From positions 124,001 through 188,000 of the forward strand of contig JAGDZU010000004.1 in assembly GCA_049115575.1 (NCBI GenBank): a DNA stretch of 64,000 nucleotides, read 5' to 3'. This DNA comes from JAHEKB01 sp049115575. Its GTDB lineage: Bacteria; Bacteroidota; Bacteroidia; NS11-12g; UBA9320. Made by a program: the position numbers and the translations under genes. The first letter of the stretch is position 1. Every line of letters begins with the position of its first letter. The notes under the pieces were generated by a model. That model was given only the letters and a program-made list of their open reading frames with translations. It was not told the origin of the DNA and did no database searches. Of the stretch, positions 33,141 to 43,300 are shown piece by piece.

Positions 33141-33644
33141 ATGCTAAGCAGTACATTAGAAGATAAATTGAATAGTCAAATAGGCAAAGAAGCCTATTCA
33201 TCGCAATTGTATTTATCCATGGCATCATGGGCAGAGGTAACGGGATATACCGGTGTAGCCCTTTTTCTTTATGCGCATTCGGATGAAGAGCGCCAGCATA
33301 TGCTAAAGATTGTTAAATATGTGAATGAACGTGGAGGTCATGCTATCATCCCTCCTTTAAATCAACCAGAATCAAATTTCGATTCCCTTCAATCTGTATT
33401 TCAACAAATCTTAGCGCATGAAGAATCTGTTAGCCAGAGCATAAACGATATAGTGGATTTGTGCTTAAAGGAAAAAGACCACAGCACAAATAACTTTATG
33501 CAGTGGTATGTTTCTGAACAAATGGAAGAAGAAAGTCTGGCTAAATCAATCATAGACAAACTCAAACTTATTGGGGAAGATTCAGCCGGTTTGTATCTAT
33601 TCGATAGAGAACTTGGTGGGTTCACCCCACAAGATAGTCAGTAG
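33141..33644 (+). CDS. ftnA: Ferritin
   Basis: The 167-residue protein is a four-helix non-heme ferritin. Ferroxidase residues are visible: Glu in GKEAYSSQLYLSMASWAE, the DEERQHMLKIVKYVNERGG segment with ExxH, and MQWYVSEQMEEE. It oxidises and stores iron in the cytoplasm as a 24-mer. It is closely spaced behind the sulfatase, but a functional link is not evident. Confidence 0.95.
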   Translation: MLSSTLEDKLNSQIGKEAYSSQLYLSMASWAEVTGYTGVALFLYAHSDEERQHMLKIVKYVNERGGHAIIPPLNQPESNFDSLQSVFQQILAHEESVSQSINDIVDLCLKEKDHSTNNFMQWYVSEQMEEESLAKSIIDKLKLIGEDSAGLYLFDRELGGFTPQDSQ

Positions 33645-33678
33645 ATCTACTCTGATTTGATTTTTATTTCTTAAAGCG

Positions 33679-33686
33679 TAGTTTAG
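33679..33686 (+). promoter_or_regulatory. Possible variant -7 box of the metalloprotease gene
   Basis: TAGTTTAG, preceded by GCG, ends 14 bases before the ATG at 33701. The same 11-base string stands before the MpaB-like gene on the other strand. Confidence 0.35.
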
Positions 33687-33700
33687 CGCTTATCAATATC

Positions 33701-36229
33701 ATGAAGAATTTATTTCGAAACATGACAATGCTCGTATTATGTATGAGTTTGTCCGCTGTAGTCTTAGCTGAAGACAGCGATTCAACTGAAAAGAAAAAGG
33801 AAACCCTAGCCGACAAGGTGAAAGGGAAAACGGAGACCACAGGGATGTTCTCTTTTTACCAAGATACTGCTACAGGTAGCATGCAAATGCTCATTAATAA
33901 AGATCAATTAGATCAGGAGTTTATATACCAAAGTTTCTCTATGGGTGGGCCTCCTTCTCTGTTTCTAAACCAAAACATGATTAGAAACACCTGGGTATTT
34001 AGTATAAATAGAAGATTTGACAAAGTAGAATTTTCTCGAGAAAACACCTCTTTTTACTACAACCCAGATAAAGCTATAAGTAAGGCAGCAAATGCAGATG
34101 TATCTAGAGCTAAGTTTTATTCAACCAAAGTAGTATTTGAAGACTCTGTTTCTATCTTGATTGATGTTGATGATTTGTTTATTGGAGGCTTAATGGATCC
34201 TGTAAAACCAAATTTTGTCTTCTCGGATCCTACCATTAGAATCTTTAATCTAGGAAGCTTGAACAAAGGGAAAAGTGGCTATACTCAAATAAGAGCTTTT
34301 CCAGAAAATACAGACGTAGTGGTTAGTTTAACTTACGACAATCCTTCTCCAAGAGTGGGCGGAAGCAATCATGTAACAGATGCCAGATATGTTGAAGTAA
34401 AAATGCAGCACAGTTTCATTAAAATGCCAAAAAACAATTACAAACCGCGTTTTGATGACCCTCGTGTTGGATATTTCTTAGACCAAGTTGATGATGTCAG
34501 CACCTATGATTATCCTAATTATAGAGATCAGATTCACAGATGGCATCTTGAGAAAAAAGATCCTAATGCAGCTTTAAGTGAACCAGTAAAACCTATTACT
34601 TGGTGGGTGGAAAACACCACACCTGAGGAATACAGAGAAATCATTCTAGCAGCTGGAGAAAAATGGAATGCTGCGTTTGAACAAGCCGGTTTTAAAAATG
34701 CAGTAGTCATGAAGATGATGCCCGACACTGCTAGTTGGGACCCTGCGGATATTCGCTATAATGTAATTAGATGGGTAGCTTCAGATCTTGGTTTTGCTAT
34801 AGGTCCAAGCTTCGTAAACCCAAGAACTGGTGAAATATTGGGGGCGGATATTACCATAGACTTCGGTATGCTTTTATTCTCTTTAACGGAACAGAACTTA
34901 TCTGAAGTTGGATTCCAGGCTCACAAATATGAAGAAGAGCATCCAAGTGTTGCCGGTTCTCATAAAATGTGCACTATGGCAGAGGGAATGAAAGCTCAGC
35001 AAGGATTTGCTTATGCCATGTTAGAAGCAGCAGGTGCATCAGATTTAGAACTAAAGAAATTGACCGAACAATTCATGACGGAATTGATACTTCATGAAAT
35101 GGGACATACTATGGGACTCGCTCACAATATGAAAGCGAGTCAAATGCTCACCTTAGCAGAGGCTCACGATACCAGCATCACAAGAAAAATAGGAACAACG
35201 GCTTCCATTATGGATTACACTATAGTAAATGTTCACTCAGATAAAAGCAAGCAGGGCGATTACTATTCAACTGTTCCTGGTCCATACGACAAATGGGCAA
35301 TTGAATATGGATACTCCACTTTCACTTCTGATGAAGAGGCTGGTTTAAAAGCTATTTTAGACAAAAGCAGTGATCCGCGATTGGATTTTGGGAATGATGC
35401 AGATATTCTAAGCGCATGGAGAGGTGTAGACCCACGAGTTTTAACTTGGGATATGAGTGGTGATGTGATTGAATATGCTATTGATAGATATAATGGAATA
35501 AACAGCAGGATAAGTGATTTACAGGCTCATTTTGTGGAGCCGGATGCGTCTTATCAAAAATTATTCTTCATGTATTATATGATGCAAAGAGGAAGATACA
35601 CTATGGGCAGTGCAGTAAGTCGCTACATTGGAGGAATTGAAGTGAATCGCAATTTCCCTGGCCAAACTGATGTTCAACCCTACACTCCTGTAGATGCAGA
35701 ATATCAAAGATCAGCTATGGCTTTCCTATCTGAGTATGTATTTGCACCAAATGCTTTTGATGCCGATGCTAGCTTGTATCCTTATTTGCAAAGGCAAAGA
35801 AGAGGATGGGATTTTGGAAGAGGTTCTGAGGATCCCAAGCTTCAAAATCTTGTACTTGGAGTTCAGCTGAACGCATTGAGTTTTATTATGCACGCCAACA
35901 CCCTGAATAGAATAAATAATACTAGCCTTTACGGCAATGAGTATAGCGTAGAAGAAGTTGTTGGCGATTTGGTTGATGCTTGTTTTGAAGAAGATTGGGG
36001 AACTGAAGTCAATCTTTTTCGTCAGAATTTGCAGCAGTCCATGGTTACCTATCTGATAGTTGCAGCGAGTAATAAGACAAGAACATATGACAACGCCTCA
36101 AGATCTGCAGCCTATTCAGAATTGGTTTCACTGAGAAAACAATTAAAGAAAAAGAAAGGAAGAGATGCACAGACCAAAGCACATAGAGCGCGTTTGATGC
36201 ATCAAATTGATCAAGTACTGAATCCGTGA
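33701..36229 (+). CDS. Secreted zinc-dependent metalloprotease with DUF5117/DUF5118-type regions
   Basis: The 842-residue protein has a signal peptide (about 1-24, ending AVVLAED). A conserved N-terminal region contains TGMFSFYQDT and the NRRFDKVEF stretch. The metzincin-like zinc motif HEMGHTMGLAHN starts at His465, with a later Met-turn candidate in SIMDYTIVN. This layout is common in Bacteroidota secreted peptidases. The asparaginase gene overlaps its stop (GTGA), so the two are coupled and may act together on extracytoplasmic peptides. No T9SS tail is present. Confidence 0.88.
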   Translation: MKNLFRNMTMLVLCMSLSAVVLAEDSDSTEKKKETLADKVKGKTETTGMFSFYQDTATGSMQMLINKDQLDQEFIYQSFSMGGPPSLFLNQNMIRNTWVFSINRRFDKVEFSRENTSFYYNPDKAISKAANADVSRAKFYSTKVVFEDSVSILIDVDDLFIGGLMDPVKPNFVFSDPTIRIFNLGSLNKGKSGYTQIRAFPENTDVVVSLTYDNPSPRVGGSNHVTDARYVEVKMQHSFIKMPKNNYKPRFDDPRVGYFLDQVDDVSTYDYPNYRDQIHRWHLEKKDPNAALSEPVKPITWWVENTTPEEYREIILAAGEKWNAAFEQAGFKNAVVMKMMPDTASWDPADIRYNVIRWVASDLGFAIGPSFVNPRTGEILGADITIDFGMLLFSLTEQNLSEVGFQAHKYEEEHPSVAGSHKMCTMAEGMKAQQGFAYAMLEAAGASDLELKKLTEQFMTELILHEMGHTMGLAHNMKASQMLTLAEAHDTSITRKIGTTASIMDYTIVNVHSDKSKQGDYYSTVPGPYDKWAIEYGYSTFTSDEEAGLKAILDKSSDPRLDFGNDADILSAWRGVDPRVLTWDMSGDVIEYAIDRYNGINSRISDLQAHFVEPDASYQKLFFMYYMMQRGRYTMGSAVSRYIGGIEVNRNFPGQTDVQPYTPVDAEYQRSAMAFLSEYVFAPNAFDADASLYPYLQRQRRGWDFGRGSEDPKLQNLVLGVQLNALSFIMHANTLNRINNTSLYGNEYSVEEVVGDLVDACFEEDWGTEVNLFRQNLQQSMVTYLIVAASNKTRTYDNASRSAAYSELVSLRKQLKKKKGRDAQTKAHRARLMHQIDQVLNP

Positions 36230-37197
36230 GGTTTCCTTATTTCATTTTGATATTGCTATGTATTTGGTCATGCAATCAAGATAGCGAAAAAGAAGTTCAA
36301 GCTAAACCTGATTTCGCCATAGTTATCCATGGCGGTGCAGGCTATATTACAGCTGAAAGAATTGATAGTGTAAGCGCAGAAGCTTATAGGGATACTTTAA
36401 ATCTCGCACTACAAGCGGGCTATGATATTTTGGCCAATGGAGGTTCCGCTTTGGATGCTGTAGAACTGACATTAAGCATTTTGGAGGATTGCACCCTGTT
36501 CAACGCTGGTAGAGGTTCAGTGTACAACCATAAGGCTCAACAGGAGATGGATGCATCTATTATGGATGGCAATACTTTAAACACAGGTGCAGTTGCTGGT
36601 GTTCGATATATCAAGAACCCGATAAAAGCCGCGCGGCTAGTTATGGACAGCTCTAAACATGTAATGCTGGCAGGAAGGGGTGCTGAACAATTAGCTGTGC
36701 AATACGGTATGCAAATGGAAGATAGCAGTTATTTCTATGATGCCGATGGATATTCTGCTATTCAAAAGAAACTTAAACAAGATAAACACGGCACAGTTGG
36801 AGCAGTAGCTTTAGATAAAAACGGAAATCTAGCAGCTGCCACATCAACAGGAGGAATGTTCAATAAGAAATGGAACAGGATAGGCGACTCTCCTATTATT
36901 GGCGCAGGAACTTATGCAAATAATAACAGTTGTGCTATTTCCTGCACGGGAACAGGAGAATACTATATAAGAACGGTGGCAGCTCACGAAGTATCCAGTT
37001 TAATGCTCTATAAAAACATAAGCCTAGACTTTGCAATCCATCAGGTTATATTCAATCAAATCGAACCTTTGGGAGGCGAAGGCGGTATGATTGGAATAGA
37101 TAGAAATGGAGCCATCGCATGGGATTTCAATACTCCCGGAATGTTTAGAGCATACAAAACTCCAGAAGAAACTCAGGTCTTTTTATTCGGTCATTAG
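36226..37197 (+). CDS. Isoaspartyl peptidase/L-asparaginase lipoprotein, Ntn family
   Basis: The 323-residue protein has a lipoprotein signal (MRFPYFILILLCIWSC, Cys16) and the plant-type asparaginase fold: IHGGAGYI near 37, FNAGRGSVYN and the autocleavage site at Thr190 in KHGTVGAVALD. Cleavage frees Thr as the nucleophile, with GIGGRG-like residues replaced by TSTGGMFNKKWNRIGDSP around the substrate pocket. It should hydrolyse beta-aspartyl peptides or asparagine in the envelope. The GTG start overlaps the metalloprotease stop by four bases. Confidence 0.9.
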   Translation: MRFPYFILILLCIWSCNQDSEKEVQAKPDFAIVIHGGAGYITAERIDSVSAEAYRDTLNLALQAGYDILANGGSALDAVELTLSILEDCTLFNAGRGSVYNHKAQQEMDASIMDGNTLNTGAVAGVRYIKNPIKAARLVMDSSKHVMLAGRGAEQLAVQYGMQMEDSSYFYDADGYSAIQKKLKQDKHGTVGAVALDKNGNLAAATSTGGMFNKKWNRIGDSPIIGAGTYANNNSCAISCTGTGEYYIRTVAAHEVSSLMLYKNISLDFAIHQVIFNQIEPLGGEGGMIGIDRNGAIAWDFNTPGMFRAYKTPEETQVFLFGH

Positions 37198-37262
37198 AAA
37201 GCTTTTATACCGATATAAATATTTGCTATTATAATTTTATATGTCTATACATCTATTGTATG

Positions 37263-37270
37263 TACATTTG
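37263..37270 (+). promoter_or_regulatory. -7 box of the NAD(P)H-dependent flavin reductase gene
   Basis: TACATTTG matches the consensus and ends 17 bases before ATG 37288. Confidence 0.6.
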
Positions 37271-37287
37271 TACTGAAATTAATCACT

Positions 37288-37842
37288 ATGAAGAATATTA
37301 TAGCATTTGGAGCAAGTACCAGTGGCAACTCAATAAACAAGCAATTAGCCGCTTATGCAGCCAAGCAGACAGGCCTACAATTTAAAATGTTGGATTTGAA
37401 TGATTTCGAATTACCATTATACAGTATAGACAAGGAGAATGATACCGGATTCCCTCAAAAGCTAGTTGAATTTCATCAACTCATCAAAGAAGCTGATGGT
37501 ATAATCATATCTTTTGCCGAACACAATGGAGCTGTAACCGCCGCTTATAAGAATCTGCATGATTGGATATCCAGATTAGAAAGAACTGCGTGGGCTTATA
37601 AAAACATGCTCCTTCTATCTACATCCCCCGGACAAGGGGCTGCACAAAGTGCATTAGCTTACGCGCAAAAGTCTTTTGGTATTTCTAAAGCTATAATTGG
37701 AGGCAACTATTCCTTACCCTCTTTCTATCAAAATTTTGATGTCACTGATGGCATAAAAAACCCAGAACTAAAAGCTGCATTTCAAGAACAAATAGATTCA
37801 TTTGTTCAACATATTCACTCTAAAGATGAGGTGCCCATTTAA
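37288..37842 (+). CDS. NADPH-dependent FMN reductase family protein
   Basis: The 184-residue flavodoxin-fold protein begins IIAFGASTSGNSINKQLAAY, the phosphate-binding loop for FMN, and has FAEHNGAVTAAYKNLHDWIS, the family segment with the GxxxxxKNxxDW pattern, near residues 74-93. LLLSTSPGQGAAQSA completes the flavin site. It reduces FMN or quinone-like substrates with NAD(P)H in the cytoplasm. It stands alone between the asparaginase gene and the convergent rlmD gene. Confidence 0.88.
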   Translation: MKNIIAFGASTSGNSINKQLAAYAAKQTGLQFKMLDLNDFELPLYSIDKENDTGFPQKLVEFHQLIKEADGIIISFAEHNGAVTAAYKNLHDWISRLERTAWAYKNMLLLSTSPGQGAAQSALAYAQKSFGISKAIIGGNYSLPSFYQNFDVTDGIKNPELKAAFQEQIDSFVQHIHSKDEVPI

Positions 37843-37846
37843 CTAG

Positions 37847-39241
37847 CTACTTCAGTTGAAGAAGAACCACATTCTCCACATGATGAGTATGTGGAAACAT
37901 ATCTACCGCTCTGCTCTTTACTATTCTGTAAACTTCTGACAACTCCTGCAAATCTCTGGCCTGCGTTGCTGGATTGCAGCTCACATAGACCACTTTAGGG
38001 CATTTAATCTCTAACAACCGTTTTACAACCTTTGGGTGCATGCCGGATCTTGGTGGATCTGTAATTATTATATCAGCCATGCCGTGTTCTTCATAAAACT
38101 CCTGGTTAAAGACATCTTTCATATCTCCAACTACGAAGTGGCTGTTGTCTACTTTGTTCACCAACGCATTACGCTTGGCTGATGCTATAGCTTCATCAAC
38201 TATCTCAGCTCCTATTGCTTTTTTAGCCTTGCTCGCTGCGCTCAATGTTAATGTGCCGGTACCACAATACAGATCGTACACTACATCTTCACCAGTAATC
38301 CCAGCAAAATCTAAAGCAACATCATAGAGTTTATCAGCTTGTTTGGTGTTGGTCTGAAAAAATGATTTCGGATGAATTTCGAAACTCAAACCTTGTAGTT
38401 TTTCTGAGATGAATTCGCTCCCTTTATAGTTGATTATCTCCAAATCAAAGATGCTGTCGTTTCGTTTAGTATTCACCGCATAATTGAGGCTATGGATTTC
38501 AAACTCGCTGTTCACACTTTCCAGCAAGTCCTTGACTCCTTCATTAAATTCCGTCACAAACAAAGTGAGCATCCAATCACCACTTACTGTATTGCGCAAC
38601 ATCAGATTGCGCACCAAACCTTCATGAGTTTTTAAATCATAAAAGGCTAAATCATGCTCCAGGCAATAGTTCTGCACATAATTTCTAATTTGGTTTCCAG
38701 TATCAGCTTGCAACCAGCATTTCTCAATCTCAACCACCTTATCGAATCTTCCAGGTGCATGAAATCCTAATGCATTTAGATGAGGCATTTCCTCAGCATT
38801 CTCACCCTCATATAGCCAGCGTTTGTTGCTAAAGGTGTATTCCATTTTATTTCTATAAAATTCAGTTTGCTCCGCTCCTAGAATATCTTCATATGCCTCC
38901 ACTTCAAGCTTGCCAATTCTCTGCATGCAGTCTTTGGCCCATTGGTCTTTCAATTTCAGCTGTTCTTCATAATTGATGTGTTGCCAACGGCAACCACCGC
39001 ACACACCATAGTGCTTGCAAAATGCTTCTTGTCTAACCTCAGATGCATTATGAAGGGTTTCAACACGCGCTAAACTGAATCTCTTTTTTCTACCGATGAT
39101 TTTGATGTCGGCTACATCTCCTGGAGCACCATACTTAACAAATATGACCTTACCATCTACTTTAGCTATGGCGTGACCTTCACCACCGCCTGCCAGAAGT
39201 TCTACCTTATCATAGAACTGTTGCTTTTTCTTACGTGCCAA
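37847..39241 (-). CDS. rlmD: 23S rRNA (uracil-C5)-methyltransferase, RlmD/RumA family
   Basis: The 464-residue enzyme methylates a uracil C5 in 23S rRNA using S-adenosylmethionine. It has an N-terminal TRAM domain (ELLAGGGEGHAIAKVDGKVI, about 14-33), iron-sulfur cysteines in CKHYGVCGGCRWQH with a further Cys in IEKCWL, the SAM loop VYDLYCGTGTLTLSAA and the catalytic Cys in VSCNPATQARDL. The start is TTG 39241, immediately after the stop of the thioredoxin gene; no ATG precedes the TRAM domain. tRNA-targeting paralogues (TrmA) cannot be fully excluded. Confidence 0.88.
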   Translation of the reverse strand: MARKKKQQFYDKVELLAGGGEGHAIAKVDGKVIFVKYGAPGDVADIKIIGRKKRFSLARVETLHNASEVRQEAFCKHYGVCGGCRWQHINYEEQLKLKDQWAKDCMQRIGKLEVEAYEDILGAEQTEFYRNKMEYTFSNKRWLYEGENAEEMPHLNALGFHAPGRFDKVVEIEKCWLQADTGNQIRNYVQNYCLEHDLAFYDLKTHEGLVRNLMLRNTVSGDWMLTLFVTEFNEGVKDLLESVNSEFEIHSLNYAVNTKRNDSIFDLEIINYKGSEFISEKLQGLSFEIHPKSFFQTNTKQADKLYDVALDFAGITGEDVVYDLYCGTGTLTLSAASKAKKAIGAEIVDEAIASAKRNALVNKVDNSHFVVGDMKDVFNQEFYEEHGMADIIITDPPRSGMHPKVVKRLLEIKCPKVVYVSCNPATQARDLQELSEVYRIVKSRAVDMFPHTHHVENVVLLQLK

Positions 39242-39730
39242 TTAATTACTAGAAGTGATCTTCTGTTTATAGTTGATCAGATTGTCCATAGATTGATGGA
39301 ACTGTTTTACATCTTGATAACCAGGTTGAGAAAACATACGTTTGGTTTGTGGGATATAGTAAAACAAAGTTGGATACCCACTCGGCTTATTATTAGATAA
39401 TGCGTAAAGCAATTGTGGGCCGCTTAAAGTATCCGCTCCAATAATATAGAGCTCATTTTTAATTTCAGGATTAAATTTTATAGCTACAAAATGCTCATTC
39501 ATTTTGGAAATTACCTCAGGATCTGAGAATGTCTTTTTATCCATGACCTTACACCATCCACACCAATCCGTATAACAATCAATGATTGCGATTTTTCCTT
39601 CGGCATTAGCCTTGGCATAACCTTCGTTAAAATTGTGCCATTCAATTTCCTCTTCAAATTTTCCGTGATTTAATGCGGTTGCACCAAGCATGACGGAAGA
39701 AAGCAGGACTATAGCGAAGAGCTTTTTCAT
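39242..39730 (-). CDS. Exported thioredoxin-fold protein
   Basis: The 162-residue protein has a signal peptide (MKKLFAIVLLSSVMLGATA) and a thioredoxin domain with the redox pair in DWCGWCKVMDKKTF (about 55-68) and a cis-Pro in SGYPTLFYY. It probably reduces or isomerises disulfides in the periplasm. It abuts rlmD, with no base between stop and start, so the two share a transcript. Confidence 0.85.
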   Translation of the reverse strand: MKKLFAIVLLSSVMLGATALNHGKFEEEIEWHNFNEGYAKANAEGKIAIIDCYTDWCGWCKVMDKKTFSDPEVISKMNEHFVAIKFNPEIKNELYIIGADTLSGPQLLYALSNNKPSGYPTLFYYIPQTKRMFSQPGYQDVKQFHQSMDNLINYKQKITSSN

Positions 39731-39737
39731 GATGATA

Positions 39738-39745
39738 CGAAGGTA
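39738..39745 (-). promoter_or_regulatory. Variant -7 box of the thioredoxin-rlmD operon
   Basis: The minus strand reads TACCTTCG, one base from the consensus, ending 7 bases before ATG 39730. Confidence 0.5.
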
Positions 39746-39785
39746 ACCTCTTTTTTACTCCTTTTAGTATGACCAAATCTAATTT

Positions 39786-39793
39786 TACCTTTG
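39786..39793 (+). promoter_or_regulatory. -7 box of the SPOR-like protein gene
   Basis: TACCTTTG is an exact consensus match. It leaves 45 bases to ATG 39839, one of the longer leaders in the window. Confidence 0.55.
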
Positions 39794-39838
39794 TTTGATA
39801 GAAAGTGAAAATCAGCATTAATTTGCCAGCAGTAACAG

Positions 39839-40369
39839 ATGGCCAACAACAAAGCATATAAAAGAGCAACAATACTGCTAGCAATCAGCACTTTACTACT
39901 TGCGGCTTGGTCTATCTATAGCTATTTGCAGTTAAAAGCACATCAGGAAAGTTTGGCAGAATTGAGAAAAGTAGAGGCTGTGAATGGTCCTATGGAGGAA
40001 CAGGTTGTATTACAGCAATTCCAAATGGATTCTTTAATAGAATCAAATAGTCTTATCCAATCTGAACTAAAAAAACTTGAAAAGTTTCAAGACAGTGCTC
40101 AAGGAGTGTACTTTGAGGTTCAGCTTGGAATATTCAAACACTTTAATCTATCTGATTACCAACAAGAAATGGTTCATATAAGGCAAGACACTCTTGGTGA
40201 ACATCAAATAATTCTTCTGGGAAGATTCACAGACATTAACCGAGCTCAAGATTTTCAAAAGGAACTCTTAAAGCTAGGTTTGAATACCACTTATCTAGCA
40301 GGTAGGATTAATGGTGAATTTGTGACAAAAGAAGAGGCCATTTCAGCTCTCGAACAAGCAACAATTTAG
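39839..40369 (+). CDS. Single-pass membrane protein with SPOR-like C terminus
   Basis: The 176-residue product has a membrane helix (about 10-30), a coiled-coil segment (about 33-80) and a C-terminal alpha/beta repeat (YFEVQLGIFKHFN, then LLGRFTDINRAQDFQKELLK) resembling the SPOR domain, which binds denuded septal peptidoglycan. The SPOR call is from pattern only. It precedes the DUF4175 gene, whose promoter overlaps its stop. Confidence 0.65.
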   Translation: MANNKAYKRATILLAISTLLLAAWSIYSYLQLKAHQESLAELRKVEAVNGPMEEQVVLQQFQMDSLIESNSLIQSELKKLEKFQDSAQGVYFEVQLGIFKHFNLSDYQQEMVHIRQDTLGEHQIILLGRFTDINRAQDFQKELLKLGLNTTYLAGRINGEFVTKEEAISALEQATI

Positions 40370-40371
40370 CC

Positions 40372-40379
40372 TAACTTTG
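40372..40379 (+). promoter_or_regulatory. -7 box of the DUF4175 gene
   Basis: TAACTTTG is an exact match. It ends 12 bases before the GTG at 40392 and overlaps an in-frame TTG at 40377, which argues against that TTG as the start. Confidence 0.6.
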
Positions 40380-40391
40380 CGTTTAAGCAAG

Positions 40392-43300
40392 GTGAAAGAG
40401 TCACACAATATCCTAGAAAGTAAGTTAGATGTCTTTATAGACAAATACTACCGAAATCAGGTTTTTAAAGGTTTGATTCTCACAGCCTCTGTTTCCCTTA
40501 TTGCTTTGTTCCTAGTTAGCACACTGGAATACTTGGGCAGATTTGGGAGTTCGACTCGACTTTTTCTATTATGGACTTATGTAATTGGAGTTGGTGGAAT
40601 ATTCATTTGGTATCTGTTAAGACCTGGAATTGCATTACTTAAACTAAATCGCAAAATGAATAGGGAAAAAGCTGCCGTACTTATTGGTAGGCATTTTCCA
40701 GAGGTCAAAGATAAATTACTGAATGCTTTACAATTAAAAACAAACTTAAGAGAAGATAATCACCTACTGCTAGCAAGCATAGAACAACGCACGAGTAAAC
40801 TCAGCCCAATTCCATTTCAAAACGCCATTAATTTCAAGGCAAATTACCGCTACCTGAAATACGGTCTTATTCCTGGCGTTTTGCTATTGGCTGTTTTATT
40901 AATTAGCCCTGGATTCAAGAATAGCACAGAGCGCCTCATTAATTATAATAAAACATACGAAGTGCCTGCTCCTTTCAGCTTTAACTTTAACCAAGACCAG
41001 TTCACGGCAATTCAAAATGAGCCAATAACATTAGACCTTGAATTGAAAGGCGCTGAGATTCCAAAAGATGCGTATGTGGTTCTAAACGATCTTAAGTATA
41101 AAATGAAGACCGATAGAGAAGGGAGATTTCATTTTGAATTACCGGGTCAACAGCAATCTGCAATGCTCAAATTTCAGGCCGCTGGATTTGAAAGCAATTC
41201 CAATGAATTAAAAGTTTTGCGAAAACCCAGCCTTCTAGCCTATGACGCTAAACTAGAATTCCCTGCATATCTCAATAGAAAGGATGAATTCCTTAAAGGA
41301 ACTGGCAACATTAGTCTACCAATTGGCACCAAAGTTCATTGGTCATTTAAAACTAAAGAAGTAAATGAGATCAAAGTCCTTCCTCAAAATCTTTCAATGG
41401 AGGTTGATAAGAGTTTGGTCTACTATAGCAAGGAATTCAAACAATCAGAAGAGGTTATTTTCCATACCTCTAATGCAGATTTATCCAAGGGTGATTCCCT
41501 GAACTATCAGGTTCAAGTTATTCCAGATTTATACCCTAGCATTAGCATGGAAAGTAAAGCAGACAGTGGAAGCGCTAAGATCCTTTATCTGATTGGAGAC
41601 ATAAAAGATGATCATGGATTCACACGTTTAAGTTTTCACTACCAGCTTGGCGAAAATGAAGAGCAGAGCGTAAACATTCCATTCTCCAAAACGGTTGATG
41701 AACAGAGCTTTTTTCACTTATGGAATCTCAAAGAGATTAACATAGAAGCCGGTGATGAATTGAACTATTATTTTCAAGTATGGGACAACGATGGAATTCA
41801 AGGACCAAAATCTGCTAGAACTAGCATTTACCATTATGAAGCCCCTACCGCATCTGAAATTCAGGCTCAAACCGAGGAAAGCAATCAAGAAATTAAGAAT
41901 AACTTGGGAGAGGCTAAATCTGATGTAGAAAATCTACAAGAAGAGATAGAGGATATTGAAAAAATGCTTACTGAGAAAGCGCAACTCACTTGGGAAGACA
42001 AGAAGAAAATTGAAGATCTTTTACAGAAGCAAGAAGATATTCAAAAGCAAATTGAGCAAAGTATAAGAGATAATCAACTCAAGAATAATAAAGAAGAGGA
42101 GTTTAGCCCAATGAGCGAAAGGCTCATGGAGAAACAGCAAAAATTGGAAGATCTTTTCAATGAAATCATGGATGAAGAAACCAAAGAACTCATTGAGAAA
42201 ATTCGAAAGTTGATGGAGGAAAACAAAACCGATGAGCTCCAGCGCGAAATGGAGAAACTCAGCCTATCCGAAAAGGAGATGAACAAAGAATTGGACCGCA
42301 TGTTGGAGCTTTTCAAGGAATTGGAGTTGGAGAAGAAACTGGAGCAGACCATCCAGAAAATGGAGGAATTGGCTAAAGAGCAAGAGGAGTTAGCAGACAA
42401 GAGCGAGAAGACCAATAAAAAAGATGAGGCTCTTAAAAAGGAACAGGAAGAACTCAAAAAGAAAATGGATGAGCTTGAAAAAGATATGCAAGACATTCAA
42501 AAAAAGAACAATGAGCTTGAAAGCCCTAAAGACATTGATACTCCTGAAGAATTAAAGCAGCAAACAGTAGAAGAAATGTCTGATGCCGAAGAAGAACTTA
42601 GCAAGGGCAAGAATAAAAAGGCCAGTGAACATCAGAGAAAAGCTGCTGAGAATATGAAAAAAATGGCTCAACAAATGCAAGAGCAAATGGATGAAGCCTA
42701 TGAAGAGCAGCAAGAAGAGGACTACAGAGCTTTGAGACAGATACTGGAAAACCTAATTCAATTGTCTTTCGACCAAGAAGATGTACAAGACGAGTTTGCT
42801 GAAAACACACAATACAGCCCCAGGTATATTGAACTCAGACAAGAACAGCGAAAGATTAAAGACGATACTAAAATAGTGGAAGATTCACTTCTGGCTTTGA
42901 GTAAAAGAGTCTTGGAGATACAGCATTTCATTAATAAAGAGATCTCTGAAATCAATCACAGTTTAGATAAGGGATTAGAGCATTTAGGTGAGAGACAAAC
43001 TGGAGAAGCTATGGTTCACCAACAAATAGCCATGACCTCTATGAACAATTTAGCACTCATGCTAAGTCAAAGTCTGGAACAAATGCAGCAACAAATGGCT
43101 GCTTCTAATCAATCAAAAGGCAAACCAAAAGCCAATTGTCAAAAGCCCGGTGGAGGTAAAAAGAAAAAGGGAAAACCAAATATGAATTCCATTCAGAAAA
43201 TGCAACAAGATTTGGCAAAACAGCTGGAACAAATGCAAAAAGGAATGAAGAAAGGAAATAACCCCAATAGCAAAGAATTTGCACAAATGGCTGCAAAACA

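Noticed and set aside
40377..40391. TTG 40377 as start of the DUF4175 protein.
   Set aside because: The codon overlaps the TAACTTTG -7 box. GTG 40392 gives the N terminus expected for the family.
42074..42496. A long Ser/Phe-rich minus-strand frame inside the DUF4175 gene.
   Set aside because: It is the reverse complement of Lys/Glu-rich coiled-coil codons, which rarely give stops on the other strand. It has no promoter or protein-like pattern.
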